A DNA stretch of 64,000 nt from a virus. The stretch lies in the IMG/VR virus record IMGVR_UViG_3300042907_001080, positions 186,001-250,000 of that record; one strand, 5' to 3'. Made by a program: the position numbers and the translations under genes. This document shows positions 50,282-59,134 of this stretch, piece after piece. The number at the start of each line of letters is the position of its first letter. Position 1 is the first letter of the stretch. A model generated the notes under the pieces. The model made no database searches and had not been told where the DNA came from. It saw only the letters and a program-made list of their open reading frames with translations.

Positions 50282-50820
50282 AAAGAGTTGGTAACTGTTC
50301 AAAAATTATAGATTGGAACGAAGTTATAAAAGAGATTGCTGAACAACGACCGGCCTATATCGGACCTAGCCACAAGGAAGATGATCCAATTCCGGGCCTT
50401 AAAGAAGTAACAGATTTGTGGAAGCGTTCGGGATTCAAAACTGTTGCTGATGGTGGAACAGTGGAATGGGACATGTTTTTGCCTCATACAAATTTTAATA
50501 TTTCTATCGCTGAAAAATTTTGTGAGTTTGTTGGATTGAAAACGTATACAAGCTGCTGGATTAGTAGAATAAATCCTGCACGTTGCTCACCTTGGCATTG
50601 GGATGTCCATGACGATGAAGTAAATTTATCTCAAAGAACAGACATAGTTCGATATCATTGTCATATAGGACAACCGACACACGGTCATGTTTTAATAGTA
50701 GATAATTTTTGTTTATATAAACAGCCTCAGGGAGAAATATATAAATGGCCATCTAGAACAACTTGGCATTGCGGATTAAACAGTGGGCTAACTCCGAAGT
50801 ATCTTTTTAATATATGGTGA
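50275..50820 (+). CDS. Aspartyl/asparaginyl-hydroxylase-like 2OG-Fe(II) oxygenase, copy 2
   Basis: A 181-residue relative of the preceding protein. Its N-terminus (V-G-N-C-S-K-I-I-D-W-N-E-V-I) is nearly the same. The triad residues are H108-W-D110 (SPWHWDVHDDE) and a distal His near 166 (T-T-W-H-C-G-L-N-S-G), with the strand HGHVLIVDNFCLY. The two proteins have diverged elsewhere, so this is an old tandem duplication. It overlaps the previous gene by 7 nt. Confidence 0.8.
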   Translation: MLERVGNCSKIIDWNEVIKEIAEQRPAYIGPSHKEDDPIPGLKEVTDLWKRSGFKTVADGGTVEWDMFLPHTNFNISIAEKFCEFVGLKTYTSCWISRINPARCSPWHWDVHDDEVNLSQRTDIVRYHCHIGQPTHGHVLIVDNFCLYKQPQGEIYKWPSRTTWHCGLNSGLTPKYLFNIW

Positions 50821-50824
50821 TGAT

Positions 50825-51025
50825 ATGATCAATGAAAAATACAGTAATGAAGATGTTCCTATTCAAGATACATTTTATATGCAAAAGTTTATGGAGATTC
50901 AACGTCAAAATGTTGTATTATCAAATAAACTACGAGACTTATATGAAATTCTTGAGATCCGTGATGTTGTAGAAATGCATTTTGGGGATAAGTTTTTTAA
51001 TATCTTAAATGATACACCTGCATGA
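50825..51025 (+). CDS. Small helical protein next to twitch radical SAM gene (66 aa)
   Basis: A 66-residue protein, mostly helix with a heptad-like pattern (VLSNKLRDLYEILEIRD). No family was recognised. Its TGA overlaps the ATG of the 466-aa radical SAM gene (ATGA), so the two are translated together. Candidate roles are a substrate peptide, a recognition partner or a subunit. It lacks cysteines, repeats or a leader-like Gly-Gly site. Confidence 0.65.
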   Translation: MINEKYSNEDVPIQDTFYMQKFMEIQRQNVVLSNKLRDLYEILEIRDVVEMHFGDKFFNILNDTPA

Positions 51026-52422
51026 ATAAAATTAAACACTGGCAAGAGAAAATTGAATCAGTATCAGGAAGCAAAACTTTTTGCATATTGCCCTGGATAC
51101 ATTTTGCCACACGTCCCAACGGCGACATGCGACTATGTTGTAATGCTAACAGTAGTGGAGCAGGAACGGATCACGAAATTGGTCTAGTAAAAAACGAAAC
51201 AGGTCGTCCTGCTAATTTTGGACGGGAAACTCCTATGAGCGCATGGAACAACAAATACATGCGAGATGTACGTTTAACTATGCTAGAAGGAAAGATTCCT
51301 TCTAGCTGTAGTAAATGTATTGCTGAAGAGTCTAAAGGTGTTGCTAGCAAACGTATTTGGGAAACAGGTACTTGGATAGAAGAAGGTCTTGATGTTGAAG
51401 AGCTTGTTAAACAAACAGAAGAAAATGGAACAATTCCTGAACGTCTTGTTTATCTAGATTTAAGATTAGGACATACTTGTAATCTTAAGTGTGTTATGTG
51501 TAGTCCTCATGATAGTAGCATGTGGGTTTCTGATCATAAAAAGATATATCCTCTATTTCAGACTAAAGAACTTAAAGATCAAATGGCATGGGATCAATCA
51601 GAGTTTAACAATAAATGGCACGAAAATCCAGACTTCTGGAAAGAAATGTATACTCAGATTCCTAATCTAAAACAAGTATACTTTGCAGGCGGCGAACCTT
51701 TGCTTATTAAGGAGCATAAACTGTTCCTTGAAGAAATTGTTAGACAAGGATACGCGGACAAGATCCTTGTACGATACAACACAAATGGATTATTAGTAAA
51801 TGACGAAATTATTGAACTCTGGAAAAAATTCAAAAAAGTTAAAGTAGGGTTTAGCATCGATGCTGTCGGCGACCGTAATTACTATATACGCTATCCTAGT
51901 GATTGGGTTACTATCGAACGTAATCTTCACAAGTTAGATAACACTCCTGGCAACATACAAGTTAGCATTGCCACTGCTATACAAATACTAAACATCAAAC
52001 ACTTGCCTGAACTTGCCAAGTGGAAGATACAACAGAATTTTAAGAAAGTAAACTTTGAAAATATAACTGGTGGAATTGAAGCCGGCGGCGGAATTGTTAA
52101 CATGCACTTGTTGTATATACCCACGTTCTTAAGTATTAGATGTTTGCCTGAATATGATAAAGAACAAGTGCGTAAGAGCTTTGCTGATCTTGCTACATGG
52201 TTGTATACTAACTACAGACAAGATGAAGACTTTTGGAAAAACAATCCTTACGGATGGAAACGCTGGCAGGCAGTATTAGACTTTATGGATGCCGAAGATC
52301 ACACTGCTCAGTTACCTGCATTTGTTGAATATATTGAAAAGATAGAAGCTATACGTGATACAGATTTTGTTAAGACTTTTCCTGAGCTAGCACATTTGCT
52401 ACAGTCCCCAATCTTATCTTAG
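51022..52422 (+). CDS. Radical SAM protein 3 (N-terminal twitch domain)
   Basis: A 466-residue radical SAM protein with a Cys-rich module before the core. C21 (T-F-C-I-L-P-W), C39-C40 (R-L-C-C-N) and C96/C99 (S-S-C-S-K-C-I-A-E-E) form a twitch-type auxiliary cluster domain. The core motif is C153-N-L-K-C157-V-M-C160, with F-A-G-G-E-P near 220-225 and Y-N-T-N-G. This matches the 'N-terminal twitch radical SAM' group, which has no characterised member that I know of. It is the last plus-strand gene of the operon. Its 3' end overlaps the convergent radical SAM gene by 53 nt. Confidence 0.9.
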   Translation: MNKIKHWQEKIESVSGSKTFCILPWIHFATRPNGDMRLCCNANSSGAGTDHEIGLVKNETGRPANFGRETPMSAWNNKYMRDVRLTMLEGKIPSSCSKCIAEESKGVASKRIWETGTWIEEGLDVEELVKQTEENGTIPERLVYLDLRLGHTCNLKCVMCSPHDSSMWVSDHKKIYPLFQTKELKDQMAWDQSEFNNKWHENPDFWKEMYTQIPNLKQVYFAGGEPLLIKEHKLFLEEIVRQGYADKILVRYNTNGLLVNDEIIELWKKFKKVKVGFSIDAVGDRNYYIRYPSDWVTIERNLHKLDNTPGNIQVSIATAIQILNIKHLPELAKWKIQQNFKKVNFENITGGIEAGGGIVNMHLLYIPTFLSIRCLPEYDKEQVRKSFADLATWLYTNYRQDEDFWKNNPYGWKRWQAVLDFMDAEDHTAQLPAFVEYIEKIEAIRDTDFVKTFPELAHLLQSPILS

Positions 52423-53464
52423 GATTTTTAAAAATAGGATCAGCAAGCATTTTCTGAAACTCTGCGTATTCAGGATGAGTTGTCTTCCAAATGGTGCGCT
52501 GTTCATACGTGGTCTTATCCCAAGTATTCCAATCAATAACCAATTGAAAATCTACACTATAGAAATTTGGAAATCTGTCCAGGACTAATTGTGCGTAATC
52601 TTTCATTTCTTTGTAGTTTAGATCTTGAACCACATATTGTGTTAGGACATAGATATTAGGATTATTAGATATCTCATTGTTTATATAATCACAATTGTCT
52701 AACAATGTTGGCCAGTGTCCTCCACGGCGAACAACATCATATGTTTCTTCACGAGCTGCATCAAAGCTGATGCGTATAGCTCTAATTTTACTGTGCCATT
52801 TAGATATTCTGCGCCAATACGCAGGTGTAAGCATTACGCCGTTTGTCTGTAAGTCTAATATTAAATTGGGCCAAGGTGTTGGATCAAAGTTAACTAAAAA
52901 GTCTCGGAATATCTTAGAACCAAACGGATCACCACTGCCAGTGATATCTAGTGTAATATGTTTGTCATGCGGTTTGTCAAATACAGCATTAATAATTTTG
53001 TAGTGTAATTCTAGTTTACGTTCGTAATCAACACCTTCGTAATCGTATATCTTTTCAGTGCGACAACTAGGACAAGTTAAATTACAACTAGCATCGTTCT
53101 CAAACATAATATGTGTTGGAAATTCTGCTGGCTTAGGTGTATCTTCTATGTTGGGTAATCGATTGTCAGATATGTCGCCGCACACTGTATGATTACAATA
53201 CCTAAAACTTCCATCTAGTATAGACTCACGAATTATAGTTGCTACTTCCCCGTGCCATATTTCTTCAAACGATTGTTCATTTAAATTACCAATACTATAA
53301 GGCAACCAGCTTGTGCAGCACATCCAACAACTACCATCGTCCCTAATAGACAACGTTTCAAAAGGTTTATTACAAAATTTGCCTTGTAAATTTTTTTGTT
53401 TAACTTTAAGATTAGCTAAATCATGCCCGCTATCTATTTTAAGCATTATAGTTTTATTTTTCAT
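52370..53464 (-). CDS. Radical SAM protein 4 (N-terminal SPASM-like domain)
   Basis: A 364-residue radical SAM protein. The N-terminal module has C31 (K-F-C-N-K-P-F), C46/C49/C50 (S-C-W-M-C-C) and C90/C95, like a SPASM domain placed before the core. Core motif C127-N-L-T-C131-P-S-C134, then I-T-G-S-G-D-P in place of GGE. L-Q-T-N-G-V and RISFDAA are barrel strands. It ends in a C-terminal helical region. It is the last gene of the five-radical-SAM-neighbour minus operon that starts at 57986, overlapping the previous gene by 11 nt. Confidence 0.88.
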   Translation of the reverse strand: MKNKTIMLKIDSGHDLANLKVKQKNLQGKFCNKPFETLSIRDDGSCWMCCTSWLPYSIGNLNEQSFEEIWHGEVATIIRESILDGSFRYCNHTVCGDISDNRLPNIEDTPKPAEFPTHIMFENDASCNLTCPSCRTEKIYDYEGVDYERKLELHYKIINAVFDKPHDKHITLDITGSGDPFGSKIFRDFLVNFDPTPWPNLILDLQTNGVMLTPAYWRRISKWHSKIRAIRISFDAAREETYDVVRRGGHWPTLLDNCDYINNEISNNPNIYVLTQYVVQDLNYKEMKDYAQLVLDRFPNFYSVDFQLVIDWNTWDKTTYEQRTIWKTTHPEYAEFQKMLADPIFKNPKIRLGTVANVLAQEKS

Positions 53465-54560
53465 ATATAGGAATTATAGTTGTTGCTTTCCACAGGTCTT
53501 CAAAGTCTGTGAACTCTTTGGCTTTAGGCACACACATACCACATCCGCATCTTTGGTTAGGGCAAATAATTGGCGTTACCGGTTTAGATAACATATCTTT
53601 AACTTGCGAGATAATAGTTTCAGTATCTCGCAAATTTCCAATAGGACCCCGGCCTGTGTGTGTTGCCTGACATGTTTGATGATGGAACACATTGCCTGTA
53701 TGCTGCTCAACATGCATAAAAAACCAGTTAACTGTGCAATACCAGTCTTTAAACCAGTTGTTCACTAATTTGATATCTTGCCATTCATCTTCAACTTTAC
53801 CCTGTGTGCATCTGCTACCACAACATGCACGACCTACGTTTGTACCCTCGGCAGATGTAGATGCACTACGAGGTTGCCCCATCCATTCAAAGAACCAGTT
53901 CTGTTGTTCTTCTGTGTATTCGTGGCTTGTTCTACGTTGATTGCCGTCGGCATCTTGAAACCATCCCTTTCGAACAATATTTCCATCTCCGATTGGCACA
54001 GGATTCAGTCGTGAAATTCCTTTAGATTTGAGTAGATTACATACTTCAACCGCCTCGTCAAAATAGTCGCAATGTAGCATTACATTTGCCTGAACACTCA
54101 TCCCGGCATCATGCAGGCCTATAATATTTTTAATGCTTCTATCTTTTAATTTCTGATCAGCTTCACTATGCCAACTAACAGTAACGTGAACAAAATTATC
54201 TAAAATTCTTTTAGTAAATTGAGGCCCCCAAGAGCCGTTAGTAGTCAACCCTAACGCAAAATTTCCTTGTGTTTTTATATATTCTATCAATGGCCAAAAA
54301 TTAGGATTGGCGGTAGGTTCGCCACCGGTAAAATCTATGCTGGTTATATCACCATATAGTCTTTTTGAATTGTACAGATCTGCATAGCTCTTGATAAAAT
54401 CAAAAGTAGTTTTTAATTCTTCAAAGCTAGGATACGGACTATAGTTGTTATGACGTGTACTTTCACAGTAAGAACAGTCGTAATTACATCTGCGTAACAT
54501 TTCCCAGGTTACAATAAATGGTGTGGGATTTTTTAATTTAATTGCTGTTGTTTTTATCAT
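53454..54560 (-). CDS. Radical SAM protein 5
   Basis: A 368-residue radical SAM protein. C25-N-Y-D-C29-S-Y-C32 is the cluster motif and D-F-T-G-G-E-P-T the SAM-contact motif. Later strands include L-T-T-N-G-S and V-T-V-S-W-H. The C-terminal 130 residues hold many cysteines (A-C-C-G-S-R-C, Y-C, T-C, C-P-N-Q-R-C-G-C-G-M-C), consistent with one or two auxiliary clusters. Its N-terminal half resembles radical SAM proteins 1 and 6. Substrate unknown. It overlaps the next gene upstream as ATGA. Confidence 0.9.
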   Translation of the reverse strand: MIKTTAIKLKNPTPFIVTWEMLRRCNYDCSYCESTRHNNYSPYPSFEELKTTFDFIKSYADLYNSKRLYGDITSIDFTGGEPTANPNFWPLIEYIKTQGNFALGLTTNGSWGPQFTKRILDNFVHVTVSWHSEADQKLKDRSIKNIIGLHDAGMSVQANVMLHCDYFDEAVEVCNLLKSKGISRLNPVPIGDGNIVRKGWFQDADGNQRRTSHEYTEEQQNWFFEWMGQPRSASTSAEGTNVGRACCGSRCTQGKVEDEWQDIKLVNNWFKDWYCTVNWFFMHVEQHTGNVFHHQTCQATHTGRGPIGNLRDTETIISQVKDMLSKPVTPIICPNQRCGCGMCVPKAKEFTDFEDLWKATTIIPIYEK

Positions 54561-55450
54561 TGTTTTATCTTTGTTAACGGAATGTCTGCTGCGCAGGTGC
54601 AGTAATTCCTATCGCATATAATAGGGTTTATAGGTATTGAAAATGTACCTGCATATATGTTACCAAGACTACCACCGACTCTACAAGTCGCTCGGTGCAC
54701 ATCGCCGTCCCAATTTATCATTAGGCTTTCTATGCCTGCGTTGCAAGTCCAGCCCTTGAATTTGTTTAGATGCAATTTTATTACGTCGTTGGCATGCATA
54801 ATTTCTACATCGTCTATTCTACAGTTAGCCTTTGCCGTGGCATTCTGTGAGAGAATCCATTCTAAGTCGTTACCATCATACCGCATATCGTCAAACACAT
54901 TATGATCGCCCTCAGTCCAGCGTATTCTACGCACAGCAAATCTAATCCCTTTTTCTCGGAACTCTTTGACTACTTTGCGAACACTGTCCATATGATCGTA
55001 GTGAGCCATTATGTTAACAAAAAAGTCTGTTTGAGTTTTGTCATAGAACTCGTTAATTGTTCTCATCACACGCTGCCAGTCATATTCAAAATGCAGACTA
55101 AACACTAGGTGATTAAAATACATTTCGTTTTGCAAATACCAGTTAGCAGATCGAGTTCCGTTGGTTGTTAAGTTGACCCAGAATATATCCTTGCGTTTAA
55201 AGTAGTCTAGTAGATCTTCTATATCGGGATGCACACAAGGTTCGCCACCTGTTAAACTAATACGTAACGGTTTTCCAATTTCGCATAGTTTATCAACAGT
55301 TGTTTCTAGGATGTTAATATCTGTATGCGAACTAAAATTATCATGTATGCTTGAAGGGCAATATGTACAGTCGTAGTTGCAACGTTTGCCTAAATTCCAT
55401 TCAACTTTTATTTGATCTTGATGCGGCCAAGAACTGGTTATTTTATACAT
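54557..55450 (-). CDS. Radical SAM protein 6 (SPASM-like)
   Basis: A 297-residue radical SAM protein. Motif C24-N-Y-D-C28-T-Y-C31, S-L-T-G-G-E-P and L-T-T-N-G-T. The C-terminal end has W-T-C-N-A-G, A-T-C-R-V-G and I-C-D-R-N-Y-C-T-C, an auxiliary-cluster pattern like that of radical SAM protein 1, with a shared K-F-K-G-W-T-C-N-A-G / F-Q-G-W-S-C-N-S-G element. Proteins 1 and 6 are likely paralogues with related substrates. It overlaps the next upstream gene by 8 nt. Confidence 0.9.
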   Translation of the reverse strand: MYKITSSWPHQDQIKVEWNLGKRCNYDCTYCPSSIHDNFSSHTDINILETTVDKLCEIGKPLRISLTGGEPCVHPDIEDLLDYFKRKDIFWVNLTTNGTRSANWYLQNEMYFNHLVFSLHFEYDWQRVMRTINEFYDKTQTDFFVNIMAHYDHMDSVRKVVKEFREKGIRFAVRRIRWTEGDHNVFDDMRYDGNDLEWILSQNATAKANCRIDDVEIMHANDVIKLHLNKFKGWTCNAGIESLMINWDGDVHRATCRVGGSLGNIYAGTFSIPINPIICDRNYCTCAADIPLTKIKQ

Positions 55451-56690
55451 ACTGTTTAAATTCTGGTATAACTGCTAACAAATCTTGATTGCGAGTAGAG
55501 TCTAATGCAAAATTAAAATCTAAAAAGTCTTGCCACAAATTATTTTGATCCTTTGCTTGTAGATAGTTAATGTTATCTTGTATTTGTTGATGCGTAACTG
55601 TGCCTAACAGCGGGTTCTTTTTAACTGCGCTCCATGTATCTACTTGTGACTTAACTGCTAGAAGTTTTGTAATTGCTAGTGCTTTTAATTCTTGTGGTAA
55701 CACTTGTGCTGACAGACAGTTGGGATAACTAACACGGTGGCTATAAAATATAATGTCCATGGTGTTAATAAAATAATCAATACATTCTGCGGCTTGTAGT
55801 ATGTTGCCAGCTTGTGCTGTAAATGCCCCAACTACACGACTCACGTTAGGAATTTTTTTTATTTCTTTAATGTTTGCTTCAACTTGATTAAAGTCGCTGT
55901 TACCGCGAATGTAATTGTAAACATCGTGAATGCCATCAAGGCTGACATTAACGGCAATGCTTCTAAAATATGGCCAGTAGTCATGTATAGTCCTTCCTTT
56001 GCTAATTCCTAGCGTTGTGCCATTTGTGGCGTATTTTAATTCAATGTTAGCACCATAAGGCTTTAACATGTCTAAAATTTTATAATGTTGAGGATCCATT
56101 AGAGGCTCTCCACCTGCAAACTCTACTCGTCTAAAATGAGGTAGAAGTTTTTCAAAACTGGTCCACCAGTTGTCGCTATCGTCAAACTCTCCGATATACT
56201 TTCCGGGATTATCTACAAGCTCTGTAATAGTGTGTACTAGGAAATTATTTTCTTTCTTATAGAACGGAGTTACTTTGTCCCAGTCTTTCCAGTTAGTGCT
56301 ATCTAACGGATTACACATGCGACACTTCAAGTTACACAAGTTGTTAAGTTTAATCTCCATTGTAGGAAATTCAAACGGCATAATTTCTTGTAGCGGTGTA
56401 TCGGGATATAAGTTAATACGTGCTTCTGGAATAACTCCGTTAATATGACGTTGGCGCAAACTTTCTACACCCTGGTCTTCTAAGTCAAAGCAAGGTTTAC
56501 AAACCTCAGGCCGTTCTCCGCATAAGACTTGTTTGCGAACAAGTTGCATGGTTTCATTATTCCATATTTCTTCTAGTGTATTATTTTGTATGAACCCAAC
56601 CGGCGCACTACGACAACAGACTTTGACGGCTCCGTCTTCGCGTGTTGCTAACCCTGTAAAAGGGTGCATACAAAATGTTTTACTTTGCAT
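55443..56690 (-). CDS. Radical SAM protein 7 (N-terminal twitch domain)
   Basis: A 415-residue radical SAM protein of the N-terminal twitch type. C7 (T-F-C-M-H-P-F), C25-C26 (V-K-V-C-C-R-S-A) and C64/C67 (V-C-K-P-C-F-D-L-E) precede the core C119-N-L-K-C123-R-M-C126, followed by E-F-A-G-G-E-P and K-Y-A-T-N-G-T. I use the ATG at 56690, which overlaps the SGNH gene's stop by 11 nt, rather than an upstream Met. It is a relative of radical SAM proteins 3, 8 and 9. Function unknown. Confidence 0.9.
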   Translation of the reverse strand: MQSKTFCMHPFTGLATREDGAVKVCCRSAPVGFIQNNTLEEIWNNETMQLVRKQVLCGERPEVCKPCFDLEDQGVESLRQRHINGVIPEARINLYPDTPLQEIMPFEFPTMEIKLNNLCNLKCRMCNPLDSTNWKDWDKVTPFYKKENNFLVHTITELVDNPGKYIGEFDDSDNWWTSFEKLLPHFRRVEFAGGEPLMDPQHYKILDMLKPYGANIELKYATNGTTLGISKGRTIHDYWPYFRSIAVNVSLDGIHDVYNYIRGNSDFNQVEANIKEIKKIPNVSRVVGAFTAQAGNILQAAECIDYFINTMDIIFYSHRVSYPNCLSAQVLPQELKALAITKLLAVKSQVDTWSAVKKNPLLGTVTHQQIQDNINYLQAKDQNNLWQDFLDFNFALDSTRNQDLLAVIPEFKQYV

Positions 56691-57288
56691 TGATAATATT
56701 GTAAAGTTTTTTGGCCGCAATGCTATGTGCTATTGGGCCGGGATGGTTATTGTCGGACGCTAAATCTTCTGTATTCAAAATGTTATCACGTAACGCATTA
56801 TTGATAAATTTGGGAATACTACCAAAGTATTCGCCAATGGTGACATCAATTACTCGATCTATCAACATCTCCGGTTTCGGTGGAGCCCAAAAAGGATAAT
56901 AACGGAGTCCTAAACTATTAATATATAATTCTGCATGATTAATATAGATACCTGACCTAACATTGTTGTCGTAATTAGAATGAACCTCAGACCATTTCTT
57001 AAACAATTCGTCGTCCTGCCACGGTCCTATTTTTTTGTTCTTTTCTACTATATTAAAAATTACATCTCTATGAGAATAGGTCCAACCCACTACAACCAAG
57101 TCATCTTTCTTAAACCTAAACGACAAGATACGGGATAGTATCTCTAGATTACTACTACCCGGATCTCCGTTATTAATAGTTGTTCTGCCAGTTAATTTTC
57201 CTAACACTGCCGGCCATGATTGACTAGACGGATCATCTAATGCTAATCCAAGGGTAAATGAACAACCGAATGTTATAAGTCTTGACAT
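56680..57288 (-). CDS. SGNH/GDSL-family hydrolase-like protein (202 aa)
   Basis: A 202-residue protein with block I L-I-T-F-G-C-S-F-T (catalytic Ser), I-N-N-G-D-P-G-S-S-N near 38-47 (block II/III) and the C-terminal S-D-N-N-H-P-G-P with the Asp/His pair. This is the layout of SGNH hydrolases, often esterases or acetylesterases acting on glycans or acyl groups. I start at 57288 (MSRLITFG); a Met four codons earlier is possible. It overlaps the genes on both sides by 11-16 nt. Confidence 0.8.
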   Translation of the reverse strand: MSRLITFGCSFTLGLALDDPSSQSWPAVLGKLTGRTTINNGDPGSSNLEILSRILSFRFKKDDLVVVGWTYSHRDVIFNIVEKNKKIGPWQDDELFKKWSEVHSNYDNNVRSGIYINHAELYINSLGLRYYPFWAPPKPEMLIDRVIDVTIGEYFGSIPKFINNALRDNILNTEDLASDNNHPGPIAHSIAAKKLYNIINAK

Positions 57289-57986
57289 GATATTGCCCAT
57301 TGTCTTTCTTTACACCAAAAGCATTCGTTACAAACTGGAACGTATTGACCCGGTATATAGTTTTTATAATCAATGCCTACTATCTCGCCTTCACAACTGC
57401 GGGTAATTTCAAACAGATCCGTGAGGCCAAGCTCACTATACATTTTAACAATTTCTGACTTGTCTGTGAAGCGGAATGGATGATAAACCATAAAGCCCAT
57501 GTGTTCCATTTCTGCCAAATGCTTGTTGTCCTCTGTAGGGTCAATGTCACGTTCACTCATACCATTGAATTGTGCTAATCTTGGGTTACGGGTTACTCCG
57601 TTGTAAAACGCATCTATGTTATATTTCTTACAAATATACTCTGCGTAAGCTCTTGCTTGAATGTTGTCACCGCTCACTTGCTTACCATACTCGTCGGTTA
57701 AGTTTGGTCCTACATTGCCGTACTCTAAATCGGGCGCAATAAAGTTAATATGCCGTTTAAATGTTGTATGATAGAAATTTTGAAATAACCATTTACACAC
57801 AGTATCTGCATTGTCTTGTTGCCAAGGTTTGGTTTTCCAGCAACGTATATGATTAATGATATGTATAGTTATATTATGTTCTTTGGCTTTTTGGCAAACC
57901 ATATAGGCAAGTAATGCGCTATCGGCACCGCCACTAACGGCAATGGCAATGTTTTTCCATTTTGGATTGAAGGGTACCTTGAACAT
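57273..57986 (-). CDS. QueC/ExsB-like PP-loop ATPase
   Basis: A 237-residue N-type ATP pyrophosphatase. The PP-loop SGGADS lies at 18-23 (A-I-A-V-S-G-G-A-D-S-A). The C-terminal end has a C-x20-C-x2-C-x2-C pattern (R-S-C...V-C-N-E-C-F-W-C), like the zinc site of QueC but with a longer first spacing. QueC makes preQ0 from CDG. The enzyme might act with the QueD-like protein in 7-deazaguanine synthesis or activate some other carboxylate. I start at 57986 because a late-promoter core ends 5 nt upstream; a longer frame to 58109 would read through it. It heads the minus-strand operon of radical SAM genes. Confidence 0.75.
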   Translation of the reverse strand: MFKVPFNPKWKNIAIAVSGGADSALLAYMVCQKAKEHNITIHIINHIRCWKTKPWQQDNADTVCKWLFQNFYHTTFKRHINFIAPDLEYGNVGPNLTDEYGKQVSGDNIQARAYAEYICKKYNIDAFYNGVTRNPRLAQFNGMSERDIDPTEDNKHLAEMEHMGFMVYHPFRFTDKSEIVKMYSELGLTDLFEITRSCEGEIVGIDYKNYIPGQYVPVCNECFWCKERQWAISCQDL

Positions 57987-57991
57987 GGATA

Positions 57992-57999
57992 TATTTACA
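57992..57999 (-). promoter_or_regulatory. Late-promoter core 5 nt before the PP-loop gene
   Basis: Minus-strand GTGTAAATA with the TAAATA core at 57992-57997, 5 nt before the ATG at 57986. It faces away from the plus-strand element at 58015-58022 and would drive the minus-strand operon of six genes as a leaderless message. Confidence 0.55.
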
Positions 58000-58014
58000 C
58001 GAGTTATACTAGCA

Positions 58015-58022
58015 CATAAATA
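58015..58022 (+). promoter_or_regulatory. Late-promoter core 4 nt before an oxygenase-like gene
   Basis: Plus-strand CATAAATA (core 58017-58022) ends 4 nt before ATG 58027; a second ATG follows at 58042. Together with the minus-strand core 19 bp away it forms a divergent late-promoter pair. Confidence 0.6.
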
Positions 58023-58026
58023 TTTC

Positions 58027-58695
58027 ATGATTAACATAACCATGTGGCAATGCCCAAAAGGACTAATAGAACAAGCATTATCAGAGTGCCCAATTGAAGG
58101 TAGTCGCACTGCCTTGAATACTCCAACCGGTGACTTCTTCTATGACAGTTGGCAAATCAAAGATGAGTTTAAAGGTACAGCGTGGGAAGAACTACTATCT
58201 ACTTTACCTTACACAATTGGAGAAGCTCGTGTTATTACACTTGATCCCAATCAAAGTTACATGTCCCACGCTGACATTGATAATCGTTGGCATTTAAACT
58301 TGTCGGGCGAGCAGTCATATTTGATAGATTTAGATAATCAAAAAATGTATAAACAACGTGTAGACAATCATTGGTGTTATATGTTTGCTAATAAAATACA
58401 TACTGCTAGTAATTACGGTAGTGTACCACGTAAACAACTTGTAGTTCGCGAACCGTTAAAACGTAGCCACCACAAAAATTTAATCAACGTTGAAATTACT
58501 CCAGCATACGAACAGTTTGACTATCGTTATCAGTTTGACAATATTATTAGCCCGTGGCTGAATCGTAAGAATCAAGAAGGCGTTCTTGACAACTTTGTTT
58601 ACAAAGATACGGTTGTATCCTTTAGTATAGCAGAAGATGTCCAAGGACAACTTGACGCAATTATTTCTAATAAGTTTAAAGTTATCTATGTTTAA
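58027..58695 (+). CDS. 2OG-Fe(II) oxygenase-like protein (Asp/Asn hydroxylase-like, 222 aa)
   Basis: A 222-residue protein with a likely facial triad H81-A-D83 (Y-M-S-H-A-D-I-D) and a distal His near 126 (N-K-I-H-T-A-S-N-Y-G). An Arg follows in Q-L-V-V-R, the position of the 2-oxoglutarate ligand. The spacing fits the Asp/Asn-hydroxylase-like fold. I start at 58027, 4 nt after the late-promoter core; Met at 58042 is the alternative. A frame reaching back to 57943 would run through the divergent promoters. Substrate unknown. Confidence 0.65.
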   Translation: MINITMWQCPKGLIEQALSECPIEGSRTALNTPTGDFFYDSWQIKDEFKGTAWEELLSTLPYTIGEARVITLDPNQSYMSHADIDNRWHLNLSGEQSYLIDLDNQKMYKQRVDNHWCYMFANKIHTASNYGSVPRKQLVVREPLKRSHHKNLINVEITPAYEQFDYRYQFDNIISPWLNRKNQEGVLDNFVYKDTVVSFSIAEDVQGQLDAIISNKFKVIYV

Positions 58696-59134
58696 AGTTG
58701 GAATTACTGGAACTACTCGCGGCCTCGGCCAAGCACTACATGACCACTTTGTCAATAAGGGCTATCATGTAACGGCCTTTAATAGAGGATCAGACATGAG
58801 TGCCGCGGTTGGATGTGATTTGTTTATCAACAATGCCTACGGCATACAAATGGATATACTTAACCAACTTTATGCGAGTGTTGGCAAGATGATTGTCATG
58901 GGCAGTATAGTTACAGATTTTCCCGATGTAGAAATGCCAGACTACACCGCACAAAAAACAAAATTAGAAGAACGTGTGTTAGAGCTTAACCTTCCTAACA
59001 TATTGTTATTAAAGCTATCTAGCACTGCTTACAACGATTCGCAAGTTGTAATTGACGCTATTGAGTATTGGCTAGCAAACCCGTTGGTTAATATTATATC
59101 TTTTAGAGCAATAGGCGGTCCAAATCGTGGATAA
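58688..59134 (+). CDS. Short-chain dehydrogenase-like protein, copy 1 (148 aa)
   Basis: A short SDR-like protein of 148 residues. The cofactor loop is G-I-T-G-T-T-R-G-L-G near 5-14, F-I-N-N-A-Y-G gives the NNAG-like motif, M-G-S-I the catalytic Ser region and D-Y-T-A-Q-K the Y-x-x-x-K. All four landmarks are present, although it is about 100 residues shorter than a typical SDR. I start at 58688 (MFKVGITG), overlapping the preceding stop by 8 nt. Confidence 0.78.
   Translation: MFKVGITGTTRGLGQALHDHFVNKGYHVTAFNRGSDMSAAVGCDLFINNAYGIQMDILNQLYASVGKMIVMGSIVTDFPDVEMPDYTAQKTKLEERVLELNLPNILLLKLSSTAYNDSQVVIDAIEYWLANPLVNIISFRAIGGPNRG

Noticed and set aside
44176-56690. One of the radical SAM genes as QueE
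   Set aside because: QueE is about 200-250 residues with a longer first cysteine spacing. All nine proteins here have the standard CxxxCxxC and most have additional cluster domains.
57943-58109. Longer N-termini for the PP-loop and oxygenase-like genes, overlapping head to head
   Set aside because: Both extensions would run through the divergent late-promoter cores and across each other; the shorter starts begin directly at the conserved domains.
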